Assembly: GCA_035540935.1 (NCBI GenBank)
Contig: DATLFS010000018.1
Span: 1-17,246, forward strand
DNA: 17,246 bases
Source of the DNA: DATLFS01 sp035540935
GTDB taxonomy: Bacteria; Actinomycetota; CADDZG01; WHSQ01
Direction: 5' to 3'
The notes below the pieces were generated by a model that saw only the letters and a list, made by a program, of their open reading frames with translations, searched no databases and was not told the DNA's origin. Both the position numbers and the translations under genes were made by a program. This document shows, piece by piece, positions 6,773 to 13,039 of the stretch; position 1 is the stretch's first letter, and each line of letters opens with the position of its first letter.

Positions 6773-7423
6773 TCAGGGGGCTCTGTCGAGGCCCTTCTGG
6801 ATCGCGTAGCGCATCAGCTCGTAGCGCTTCTGGAGTTGCAGCTTCGCCAGGATGTTGTGGACGTGGTTCTGGACCGTCTTCGGCGTGATGAAGAGGCGGT
6901 CCGCGATGTCTTTGTACGTGTAGCCCTTGGCGACGAGCTTCAAGACCTCGTTCTCGCGCTGCGTGAGCTCGGGCTCGCCCTCCTCGCGGCGCGCCACCCG
7001 CCGGAACTCGTCGAGCACCAGACCTGCCAGCGACGGCGTGAAGACTGCATCGCCCTCGTGCACCCGCCGTACCGCGTTCGCGACCTCGTCCGAGGTCGAG
7101 GACTTCAGGAGGTATCCCGACGCGCCCGCCTTCACCGCCTCGAGCACGTCGGCTTCCTCCGCGGAGGCCGACAGCACCAACACCTTCACGTGCGGAGCCT
7201 CCTCCACGATCCTTCGCGTCGCCTCGACGCCCGAGACGGTGGGGAGCTGCAGGTCCATCAAGACGACGTCGGGCATGTCCTCGAGCGCCCGCTGGATCGC
7301 CTCGCCGCCGTCGGATGCTTCGCCGACCACCTCCGCGATCCCCGCGGCGCGCAGATCGTTCTTGACGCCGTCGCGCCAGACGGGGTGATCGTCCACCACC
7401 AGCACACGTATGGGATCGGACAT
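6773..7423 (-). CDS. NarL/LuxR-type response regulator
   Basis: The protein has 216 residues. A receiver domain (1-120) has the acidic pair D11-D12, phosphorylation site D57 (VVLMDLQLP), S85 and K107 (GYLLKSS). A linker is followed by a LuxR-type HTH (about 150-212) with ELTQRENEVLKLVAKGYTYK and the recognition helix region TPKTVQNHVHNIL. It should bind DNA after phosphorylation by the adjacent kinase. The start is ATG 7423, overlapping the kinase TGA (TGATG), with AGGAGAG about 3-4 nt upstream. It is the last gene of the three-gene operon and is followed by the inverted repeat at 6739-6758. The frame stays open upstream across the kinase, but that part is antisense-like and not coding. Confidence 0.93.
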   Translation of the reverse strand: MSDPIRVLVVDDHPVWRDGVKNDLRAAGIAEVVGEASDGGEAIQRALEDMPDVVLMDLQLPTVSGVEATRRIVEEAPHVKVLVLSASAEEADVLEAVKAGASGYLLKSSTSDEVANAVRRVHEGDAVFTPSLAGLVLDEFRRVARREEGEPELTQRENEVLKLVAKGYTYKDIADRLFITPKTVQNHVHNILAKLQLQKRYELMRYAIQKGLDRAP

Positions 7424-8625
7424 CAACTCTCCTGCGATCGGTGCCGTGAGGCGTCGAGCTCGAACTCTATTTCGGTCCCGCGGCCGGGCGAGGCCGTGAC
7501 GGTCATGCGGCCGCCGAGGTCCTCGACCCGACCCTTCATGCTCTTCAGCAACCCGGCCTTCCCGAGAGCGCTCAGGCGCTGCTCGTCGTACACGAACCCG
7601 CGCCCGTCGTCTCGCACCGTGATCGTGATGCGATCGTCGTCTTCGTCCGCGAACACCGAGGCGCGCGCCGCGCCCGAGTGGCGCCTCACGTTGTCGAGCG
7701 CCTGACGTACCGCCGCGGTGAGCTCCTCGACACAGGCGCGGTCGAGCCATATCGGTCCGACCGACGACACCGTGACGTCGAGGTCGTCGAAGTCGCGCGC
7801 CGTTTCCTCGAGGCTGCTCCTGAGCGAGGCCCTCCCGGCCGGAGGATCTTCGGGTGGCCGCGAGATGAGGCCCCTTAGGTCTCGTTCCTGTGCGCCGGCC
7901 AGGTCCGCCAGCGCGAGGACGTCGCCCGCTCCGACGTTGCCGGACGTCGCGAGGTCGCGACCTCGCTTGTGGATGAGGGCGAGTGCCTGAAGCACGGAAT
8001 CGTGGATCTGGCGCGCGAGCTTCTCCCGCTCCGCGAGGCGCGCGGCGCGCTCCCTTTCGGTGATCAGCGCCCGGTTCGCCTCCTCGACCGCGCGCGACGA
8101 GTCGGCCAAGAGCCGTGCCACCAGCCCCACGACCGCGGGCGCGACGAGGTAGTTGAGGACGCCGGACGCGAGCGAGGTGACGAATCGTGCTTCGAGACCT
8201 CCGAGCGGGACGCCGTTCAAGGGACGGGTCGCGACCAGCGCGATCGACAGCAGCGCTCCGGCTACAAGAGCCGGGATCGGTCCTCGTGCGATGCCCCACA
8301 TGAGCGCTGCCGCCACCGGATAGCCCTGCGAGAAGAAGGGCCGCCCGGCGATGACCGATCCCTCGGGGACGACGATGCCCGCGGCGAGGAGCAGCCAGGC
8401 GCAGACGACGGTGTCGGATGCGAGCCACGCCGTATTCCAGCGCGGCGCGCGGAGCGTGAGCACTGCGGTCCACGCGGCCGCGAGGGCGAGCGTCAGCCAC
8501 GCGAGGACCGGTCGCCGGAAGCCTTCCGATGTCACGGCGATAACCGCCATGAAGGCGACCATCGCCCAGCGGAACAACAGCACGCCCCTCGCGAGGGTTA
8601 CGCGCAGCCGCTCCGCGCCGGTCAC
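7423..8625 (-). CDS. Membrane sensor histidine kinase (HisKA_3, NarL-family partner)
   Basis: The protein has 400 residues. About six membrane segments fill residues 14-170, with very short loops and no large extracytoplasmic domain. A coiled linker (172-200) leads to the HisKA_3 box with phospho-acceptor H208 (LARQIHDSVLQAL). The ATPase domain has the N-box AVRQALDNVRRHSG (305-318), DDGRGF (339-344) and SPGRGTEIEFEL (379-390). It should phosphorylate the downstream regulator. The start is GTG 8625, overlapping the TGA of the sugar-dehydrogenase-like gene (GTGA); the stop overlaps the regulator start. The poor extracytoplasmic domain suggests it senses membrane state or needs a partner for its signal (inference). 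Confidence 0.92.
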   Translation of the reverse strand: MTGAERLRVTLARGVLLFRWAMVAFMAVIAVTSEGFRRPVLAWLTLALAAAWTAVLTLRAPRWNTAWLASDTVVCAWLLLAAGIVVPEGSVIAGRPFFSQGYPVAAALMWGIARGPIPALVAGALLSIALVATRPLNGVPLGGLEARFVTSLASGVLNYLVAPAVVGLVARLLADSSRAVEEANRALITERERAARLAEREKLARQIHDSVLQALALIHKRGRDLATSGNVGAGDVLALADLAGAQERDLRGLISRPPEDPPAGRASLRSSLEETARDFDDLDVTVSSVGPIWLDRACVEELTAAVRQALDNVRRHSGAARASVFADEDDDRITITVRDDGRGFVYDEQRLSALGKAGLLKSMKGRVEDLGGRMTVTASPGRGTEIEFELDASRHRSQES

Positions 8626-9662
8626 CGAGGAACGATCCTGAAGATCCCGGAGGGGGTGAGGAAGTAGAGCCAGCCGCCGGGTCCCTTGGCACAGTCGATC
8701 ATCCCGTCACCCGAGTGGATCACGCGCTCCCGCCGGACGCGGGTGCCGCGGTCGTTCAGGACCATCCGGCGGAGGTCGCCGTTGAAACCGGGAACGTAGA
8801 GGTCTCCCGACAGCCTCCTCATCCTTCCCTTGTAGAAGCACGGGTCGGTCGGCACGATGATGTTCGACCACCGCCGGATCGGCGCCTTCGGGTCGAGCCC
8901 GACGCCGTTCGTCCCACACTGATAGCCGGCGCCCCATCCGTAGTTGCGGGCGCGCCGGATGATGTTCAGCTCGTCGTCGCAGGAGGGCCCGTTCTCCGTC
9001 TCGTAGAGGATCTTCTTGCCCTTGCGATACACGAGGCCGAACGGGTTGCGGTGCCCGTAGCTCCACACGGGGTTGTCGATGCCGAACGGGTTGTCGGCCG
9101 GCACTCCCCCTCCCGGCTTGACGCGCAGGATCTTGCCGAGGCGGTTCGTCGTGTCCTGCGCCTCCGCGGGGTCGTGCACCTCACCGGTCGCGATGAAGAG
9201 CCTGCCGCCGCCGAACTCGAGCTGCCCTCCGTTGTGGTAGCCGGACGACGCGGCGATGCCGCGCATGATCGCGGTTCGCTCGCGGCAACGGTTCCTTCGG
9301 ACCGTGAACCGGACGACGCGGTTCTCGCGCGGCTCGCGGTTGGTGAAATAGACGTACAGCCGCTTGTTGCGTGCGAAGTCCGGGTGGAGGGCGATCCCGA
9401 GGAGCCCGGCCTCGCCGTCGTTCGCAACATCGAGGTTCGCGCAGGCACGTTGCTTGAGCCGGCGCCCGACCATCACGCGGATCTTTCCTGTGTTCTTCTC
9501 GGTGAAGAAGATCTTCTTCGTCCCCTTGACCCATGCCATGTCCACCGGGAACGAGAGACCGCCCTTATGGGTCTCGACCTCGGTCCCGCGTGGAAGGGCG
9601 CTCGCCGGCGCTGCCAGCGACAGGGCTAAGGCCACGACCGCGGCACCTGCGGTTGCTCTCAT
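8622..9662 (-). CDS. Secreted PQQ-dependent glucose/sorbosone-type dehydrogenase
   Basis: The protein has 346 residues. A signal peptide (1-22, Ala/Leu-rich ending ASA) is followed by a six-bladed propeller typical of soluble glucose/aldose sugar dehydrogenases. Motifs are GLLGIALHPDF (86-96), GYHNGG with catalytic-type H143, LFIATGE (155-161), NRLGKILRV, SYGHRNPFGLVY (201-212) and ETENGPSCDDELNII (221-235). It would oxidise sugars or other alcohols outside the membrane with PQQ, but the substrate is unknown. Six Cys residues outside the signal peptide suggest disulfides. The start is ATG 9662 with GGGGGAG upstream. The frame continues to 10547 antisense to the phosphoesterase; that part is rejected. 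It is the first gene of the operon with the kinase and regulator, and its TGA overlaps the kinase GTG. Confidence 0.9.
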   Translation of the reverse strand: MRATAGAAVVALALSLAAPASALPRGTEVETHKGGLSFPVDMAWVKGTKKIFFTEKNTGKIRVMVGRRLKQRACANLDVANDGEAGLLGIALHPDFARNKRLYVYFTNREPRENRVVRFTVRRNRCRERTAIMRGIAASSGYHNGGQLEFGGGRLFIATGEVHDPAEAQDTTNRLGKILRVKPGGGVPADNPFGIDNPVWSYGHRNPFGLVYRKGKKILYETENGPSCDDELNIIRRARNYGWGAGYQCGTNGVGLDPKAPIRRWSNIIVPTDPCFYKGRMRRLSGDLYVPGFNGDLRRMVLNDRGTRVRRERVIHSGDGMIDCAKGPGGWLYFLTPSGIFRIVPR

Positions 9663-9684
9663 GTATCCGCTCCCCCTCACGTCA

Positions 9685-9690
9685 TAGGGT
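9685..9690 (+). promoter_or_regulatory. Candidate -10 box for a leaderless metallophosphoesterase mRNA
   Basis: TAGGGT fits TAnnnT and ends exactly 6 nt before ATG 9697, the spacing expected if transcription starts on the start codon. No convincing -35 is visible. On the other strand TATGAC (9686-9681) overlaps it and could serve the divergent dehydrogenase operon. Confidence 0.4.
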
Positions 9691-9696
9691 CGATCG

Positions 9697-11115
9697 ATGG
9701 CGCGCCTCAGGAAGACCAATGTCGCACGCGGGGGCGTGTTCCTGCTGATCGCGGTGGCCGCCGGCGCCACCACCCTCTTCGGGATCCAGCTCGTTCCGCC
9801 CGTCCGGCACGCGCTGGGCCCCGCCACCGTCGCCGCGGGCGTCCGGATGGGCGAAGGGACGACGACGGTCCACGTTCCCCCGCTCGGCGCGATCGAGGCC
9901 GACACCCATGCGTCACCCCTCCGGGTGCGGGTGACGATCGACGAGGTTGATCCGGAGCCGCTCGCCGAGGCGGTGACGTTCTTCGGCGCCAGGCGCGCGC
10001 TCGCCGCCGAGATAGAGGGCGACCTCCGGAGCGCGGCGGAGGCGCTGGCGCTTCGGGTCGCCGTCGCCGGGCTCCTACTCGGTGCGATCATGGCGGCGCT
10101 GCTCCCGGGGCGGAGCCGCGGCACGATCGCCGCGGGCGCCGCGGGGGGAGCGATCGCCGTCGCCGTCTCGATCGCCGCGACTGCGATCACTTTCGATGTG
10201 GCGGCGTTCGAGGAGCCTCGATTCACCGGCGCGTTGAGACGGGCGCCGCAGGTGATCAAGGCGGTGAACCGCGAGGTCGGCACCCTCGAGCAGCTGCGCT
10301 CGAGGTTTTCGGTCATGGCCGACCGCCTGAGCGAGCTTCTGACGCTCGCCGCCGATCCGGCGCGCAGCCCGCGCGAGGGAAGCATCGCCATCCTGCACGT
10401 CAGCGACATCCACTCGAACCCCGTCGGCGTCGAGATCACCCGCGAGCTGGCGGAGTCGTTCCAGGTCGACGCCGTCCTCGACACGGGCGACCTCACTTCG
10501 TTCGGAGAGGCGGTGGAAGGCAGGCTCGCGGCCCTCATCGAAGGCATCGCCGTGCCCTACCTGTTCGTGCCGGGGAACCACGACTCGCCGCAGAATCGGC
10601 GCGCGCTGGCGGCAGCGGCGAACGTGACCGTGCTCGACCGGGAGACCGTCTCTGTGCGCGGCGTGCGCATCCTCGGCTGGGCGGACCCGACCTTCACCGC
10701 CACTAACGAGATCACGACGGAGGAGGGGAACGCGATCCGTTCGGCCGAAGCGGAGGAGGTGGCTCGCGCCGTCGTGGCGGCGCGGCCGGACGTGCTCGCG
10801 GTGCACGACGCGAGGCTGGCTTCCGCCTCCCTCGGCGAGGTGGGGGCGGTGATCGCGGGCCATACGCACCGCCGTTCGCTCGAGCTTCGCGAGGGAACCG
10901 TCGTTGCGACCGTCGGCTCCACAGGCGCGACGGGATTGGGGTCCTTCCTCGTCCAGGCGGATCTTCGCTACGAGGCCCAGGTGCTGTATCTGCGGGAGGA
11001 CGTGCTCGTCGCGATCGACTACATCTCCTTCGACGGACTCGGTGGCGACTTCACCGTCGAGCGACGTTCGCTCGAACGGCTGCGGGATGAGGCCGGAGCG
11101 GCCGCTCCCTTATGA
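9697..11115 (+). CDS. Membrane-anchored metallophosphoesterase
   Basis: The protein has 472 residues. It has membrane segments at about 12-33, 119-137 and 143-165, with a beta-rich loop at 34-118. The calcineurin-like phosphoesterase domain (226-430) has motifs SDIHSN (D237, H239), DTGDLT (D265), PGNHDS (N294, H295), AVHD (H370) and AGHTH (H389, H391). With an inside N-terminus and three helices, the catalytic domain would face outward (inference). The substrate is unknown. The start is ATG 9697. AGGG at 9686-9689 could be a weak Shine-Dalgarno, but the same bases form a -10-like TAGGGT. Only 34 bp separate it from the divergent dehydrogenase start. Its TGA lies inside the -10 box of tRNA-Ser(GCT). 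Confidence 0.88.
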   Translation: MARLRKTNVARGGVFLLIAVAAGATTLFGIQLVPPVRHALGPATVAAGVRMGEGTTTVHVPPLGAIEADTHASPLRVRVTIDEVDPEPLAEAVTFFGARRALAAEIEGDLRSAAEALALRVAVAGLLLGAIMAALLPGRSRGTIAAGAAGGAIAVAVSIAATAITFDVAAFEEPRFTGALRRAPQVIKAVNREVGTLEQLRSRFSVMADRLSELLTLAADPARSPREGSIAILHVSDIHSNPVGVEITRELAESFQVDAVLDTGDLTSFGEAVEGRLAALIEGIAVPYLFVPGNHDSPQNRRALAAAANVTVLDRETVSVRGVRILGWADPTFTATNEITTEEGNAIRSAEAEEVARAVVAARPDVLAVHDARLASASLGEVGAVIAGHTHRRSLELREGTVVATVGSTGATGLGSFLVQADLRYEAQVLYLREDVLVAIDYISFDGLGGDFTVERRSLERLRDEAGAAAPL

Positions 11116-11116
11116 T
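11111..11116 (+). promoter_or_regulatory. -10 box of tRNA-Ser(GCT), overlapping the metallophosphoesterase stop codon
   Basis: TATGAT is one base from the TATAAT consensus and lies 7 nt before the mature tRNA 5' end. The stop TGA (11113-11115) is embedded in it. A weak -35-like ATGAGG lies at 11087-11092, 18 nt upstream. Confidence 0.6.
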
Positions 11117-11123
11117 GCGCGGC

Positions 11124-11213
11124 GGAGGCGTGCCCGAGTGGCCGAAGGGAGCGCACTGCTAATGCGTTAAGGGGGTTACACCCCCTTCCGGGGTTCAAAT
11201 CCCCGCGCCTCCG
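11124..11213 (+). tRNA. tRNA-Ser(GCT)
   Basis: The acceptor stem GGAGGCG/CGCCTCC carries discriminator G. The anticodon loop is CTGCTAA (anticodon GCT, reading AGC/AGU). The long class II variable arm GGGGG-TTACA-CCCCC and the T-loop TTCAAAT fit tRNA-Ser. The 3' CCA is not encoded. It starts 8 nt after the phosphoesterase stop. Confidence 0.97.
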
Positions 11214-11231
11214 CCCGATCCGCGCCGAGGT

Positions 11232-11259
11232 TTGCGCCCGTGACCCCACGCGCTAACCT
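11232..11259 (+). promoter_or_regulatory. Promoter of tRNA-Arg(ACG)
   Basis: TTGCGC (11232-11237), a 16-nt spacer and TAACCT (11254-11259) form a sigma-70-like promoter. The tRNA begins 12 nt downstream of the -10 box, so a short leader is expected. Confidence 0.5.
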
Positions 11260-11271
11260 TGATCGGACCGT

Positions 11272-11345
<74 letters not shown>

Positions 11346-11350
11346 CACTC

Positions 11351-11379
11351 GGTGCCCCGTCATCCTGCGGCGGGGCGCC
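11351..11379 (+). terminator. Hairpin after tRNA-Arg(ACG)
   Basis: GGTGCCCCG (11351-11359) pairs with CGGGGCGCC (11371-11379) in a 9-bp stem containing one G-U pair, with an 11-nt loop, starting 5 nt after the tRNA. There is no T tract, so it may stop or process the transcript only weakly. Confidence 0.4.
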
Positions 11380-11441
11380 GCCGCGTCCGGCTCGTATCCC
11401 GTACCCTGTCGGCGTCGAGTCCGCAGACGCCGCGGGGGCCC

Positions 11442-12131
11442 GTGGGAGTCGTTCGATTCATCTCGGAGCAGCGCCAGAAGCAGATCCTCGATCGGGCGCG
11501 GCCTCATCTCGTTGCCGACGAGGAGGTCCTGCACTGGGTGCGGGCGAAGGACCCGCGCAGCGGCCGCAAGGGGCTCCTCTTCGTCACCTCCCACCGCGTC
11601 GTCCTCTCGTGGAGCCGCAAGGACGACGTCGCGATCCCCTGGGAGGGCCTTCGTTCCTGGGGCGTCGACCGCGACTCCCGCGGGGGGCCGGTGCTGTGCA
11701 TGGAGGATGCGGCGGGAGAGCGGACCGTCGTGCAGATGGTCGTCGACACGAGGGACATGGCGCGGGTAGTGGGCGAATTCATCTCGCGGTTCGCGGAGCT
11801 GGCGCCGCGCAGCGAGAGGGCCGCGATACGTGACACCGACGGCTCCCGCTTCGTGCCTTCGGCCGACGGCAGCGTGACGCACCACCGTCGAACCCCGGCC
11901 GAGCTGGCGAAGCGGGTCGCGCTCACCACGTTGGGCGCGGGGTTGATCGTGGTCGGTATCGCGACGGTGCCCCTTCCGGGACCCTGGTCCTTCCTCCTCA
12001 ACATCGCGGGGCTCGCGGTGCTCGCTCGCGAGTACGACTGGGCGGACGATCTTCTCGGCTGGACCAAGGAGCGGTTCGAGGCGGCGAAGCGCAAGGTGGC
12101 GGAGCGGAAGAGCCGGCGCCAGCAGACGTGA
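11442..12131 (+). CDS. PH-like domain plus PGPGW-type membrane protein
   Basis: The protein has 229 residues from GTG 11442. Residues 25-125 look like a bacterial PH-type domain (LLFVTSHRVVLSWSRKDDVAIPWEGL, cut here by region 45-70). A linker rich in charged residues follows. Residues 155-200 hold two membrane helices around PLPGPWSFLLNIAGLAVLA, the hallmark of the PGPGW/TIGR02611 transmembrane family. The C-terminus is a basic amphipathic tail. Its role is unknown; membrane association via both parts is likely. The frame is open back to GTG 11343, which lies inside the tRNA-Arg gene, so a later start is preferred. GTG 11442 has only a poor GGGGG ribosome site, and GTG 11352 is an alternative. 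Its TGA overlaps the tadA GTG (GTGA), so the two are coupled. Confidence 0.75.
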   Translation: MGVVRFISEQRQKQILDRARPHLVADEEVLHWVRAKDPRSGRKGLLFVTSHRVVLSWSRKDDVAIPWEGLRSWGVDRDSRGGPVLCMEDAAGERTVVQMVVDTRDMARVVGEFISRFAELAPRSERAAIRDTDGSRFVPSADGSVTHHRRTPAELAKRVALTTLGAGLIVVGIATVPLPGPWSFLLNIAGLAVLAREYDWADDLLGWTKERFEAAKRKVAERKSRRQQT

Positions 12132-12604
12132 GCGTTGAGCCCGACGAGCACTTCATGGCGCTCGCCCTCGCCGAGGCGCGCCGGGCGCCGGACCATGAGG
12201 ACGTGCCGATCGGCGCAGTGCTCGTGAGGGATGGCGAAGTCGTTGCGGCGGCGAGGAACGAACGGGAGGTCCGGGGGGATCCCACCGCGCATGCCGAGAT
12301 CCTGGTGCTGCGCGCCGCGGCGGAGAAGCTCGGGACGTGGAAGCTCGAGGGGACGACGCTCTACGTCACGCTCGAGCCGTGTGCGATGTGTGCCGGGGCG
12401 CTGGTGCTCGCCCGGGTCCGGCGCCTCGTCTACGGACCTCCCGACCCGAAGGCCGGGGCGGCGCTGTCGCTCTACAACATCGTGCAGGACAGCCGCCTCA
12501 ACCACCGGTTGGAACTGACCTACGGCGTGCGCGCGGAGGAATCGGCCGGGCTGCTGCGAGCCTTCTTCGCCTCTCGGCGCGCCGGGCCCGACTCGTATAC
12601 TTGA
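12128..12604 (+). CDS. tadA: tRNA adenosine(34) deaminase TadA
   Basis: TadA deaminates A34 to inosine in tRNA-Arg(ACG) so that one tRNA reads CGU, CGC and CGA. The protein has 158 residues, the normal length. The zinc-deaminase motifs are clear: TAHAEI with ligand H55 and proton shuttle E57, and LEPCAMCAGAL with C85 and C88. The VLARVRRLVYG segment and the NHRLELTYGV tail also fit. The start GTG 12128 overlaps the upstream TGA (GTGA). An internal ATG at 12155 would drop nine residues; neither has a good Shine-Dalgarno. The last codons contain the -10 box of tRNA-Ser(CGA). Its likely substrate gene, tRNA-Arg(ACG), is in the same cluster. Confidence 0.96.
   Translation: MSVEPDEHFMALALAEARRAPDHEDVPIGAVLVRDGEVVAAARNEREVRGDPTAHAEILVLRAAAEKLGTWKLEGTTLYVTLEPCAMCAGALVLARVRRLVYGPPDPKAGAALSLYNIVQDSRLNHRLELTYGVRAEESAGLLRAFFASRRAGPDSYT
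12596..12601 (+). promoter_or_regulatory. -10 box of tRNA-Ser(CGA), inside the tadA 3' end
   Basis: TATACT matches the -10 consensus at five of six positions and sits on the last sense codons of tadA. The tRNA starts 14 nt downstream. No clear -35 is seen. Confidence 0.5.
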
Positions 12605-12615
12605 GCCCCTCTCGA

Positions 12616-12703
12616 GGTGGGGTACCGAAGCGGCCATAACGGGATCGCCTCGAAAGCGATTGAGGGTTCACGCCCTCCGTGGGTTCAAATCCCACCCCCA
12701 CCG
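12616..12703 (+). tRNA. tRNA-Ser(CGA)
   Basis: The acceptor stem GGTGGGG/CCCCACC carries discriminator G. The anticodon stem-loop is ATCGC-CTCGAAA-GCGAT, giving anticodon CGA (reads UCG). It has a long variable arm GAGGG-TTCACG-CCCTC and T-arm GTGGG-TTCAAAT-CCCAC. CCA is not encoded. Confidence 0.97.
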
Positions 12704-12707
12704 CTCC

Positions 12708-12733
12708 CCGCGGCCCGGCGCGCCGGGCCGCGG
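12708..12733 (+). terminator. 26-nt perfect G+C palindrome after tRNA-Ser(CGA)
   Basis: CCGCGGCCCGGCG is followed immediately by its exact reverse complement, giving an 11-bp stem with a 4-nt loop. It starts 5 nt after the tRNA and is followed by CCTGTTCTCC, which is not a proper T tract. A terminator or processing hairpin is the likeliest role. Confidence 0.5.
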
Positions 12734-12767
12734 CCTGTTCTCCCGCGGGACCGACTGGGGCGGCCGG

Positions 12768-12773
12768 TAGACT
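12768..12773 (+). promoter_or_regulatory. -10 box of tRNA-Ser(GGA)
   Basis: TAGACT fits TAnnnT and ends exactly 7 nt before the mature tRNA 5' end, the same spacing as for tRNA-Ser(GCT) and the SRP RNA. No clear -35 is seen. Confidence 0.5.
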
Positions 12774-12780
12774 CCGCCCC

Positions 12781-12868
12781 GGAGGCGTGCGAGAGCGGCC
12801 GAATCGGCACGACTGGAAATCGTGTGACCCGAAAGGGTCCGAGGGTTCAAATCCCTCCGCCTCCGCCA
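12781..12868 (+). tRNA. tRNA-Ser(GGA)
   Basis: The acceptor stem GGAGGCG/CGCCTCC is identical to that of tRNA-Ser(GCT) and carries discriminator G at 12865. The anticodon stem-loop is CACGA-CTGGAAA-TCGTG, giving anticodon GGA (reads UCC/UCU). It has a long variable arm GACCC-GAAA-GGGTC and T-loop TTCAAAT. CCA follows directly (12866-12868), unlike the other three tRNAs here; this may be chance. Confidence 0.97.
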
Positions 12869-13039
12869 CGATTCAGGGCGCGTCCCGGGTGTTGGGCGAC
12901 AGCTTCACGGGTAGTTACTCCCGCGGTTAATTCACGTCGTCTGCGGGGGTCCAGGGTTGCTGACAGGTTCCGAGGCCGTCCGGGGATCATCGACGCGCCC
13001 CGCTGATGTCCGCGTCCTCGTCGAGGGAGAGACTCGCCG

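Noticed and set aside
9663..10547. Upstream extension of the sugar-dehydrogenase frame antisense to the metallophosphoesterase
   Set aside because: The signal peptide and a good ribosome site at 9662 define the start, and the extension is Ser/Arg/Ala-rich shadow sequence.
12869..13039. AT-richer patch (TAGTTACTCCCGCGGTTAATTC) upstream of the protease as a riboswitch
   Set aside because: I could not fold it into a convincing paired structure or match a known class; only imperfect short stems are present.
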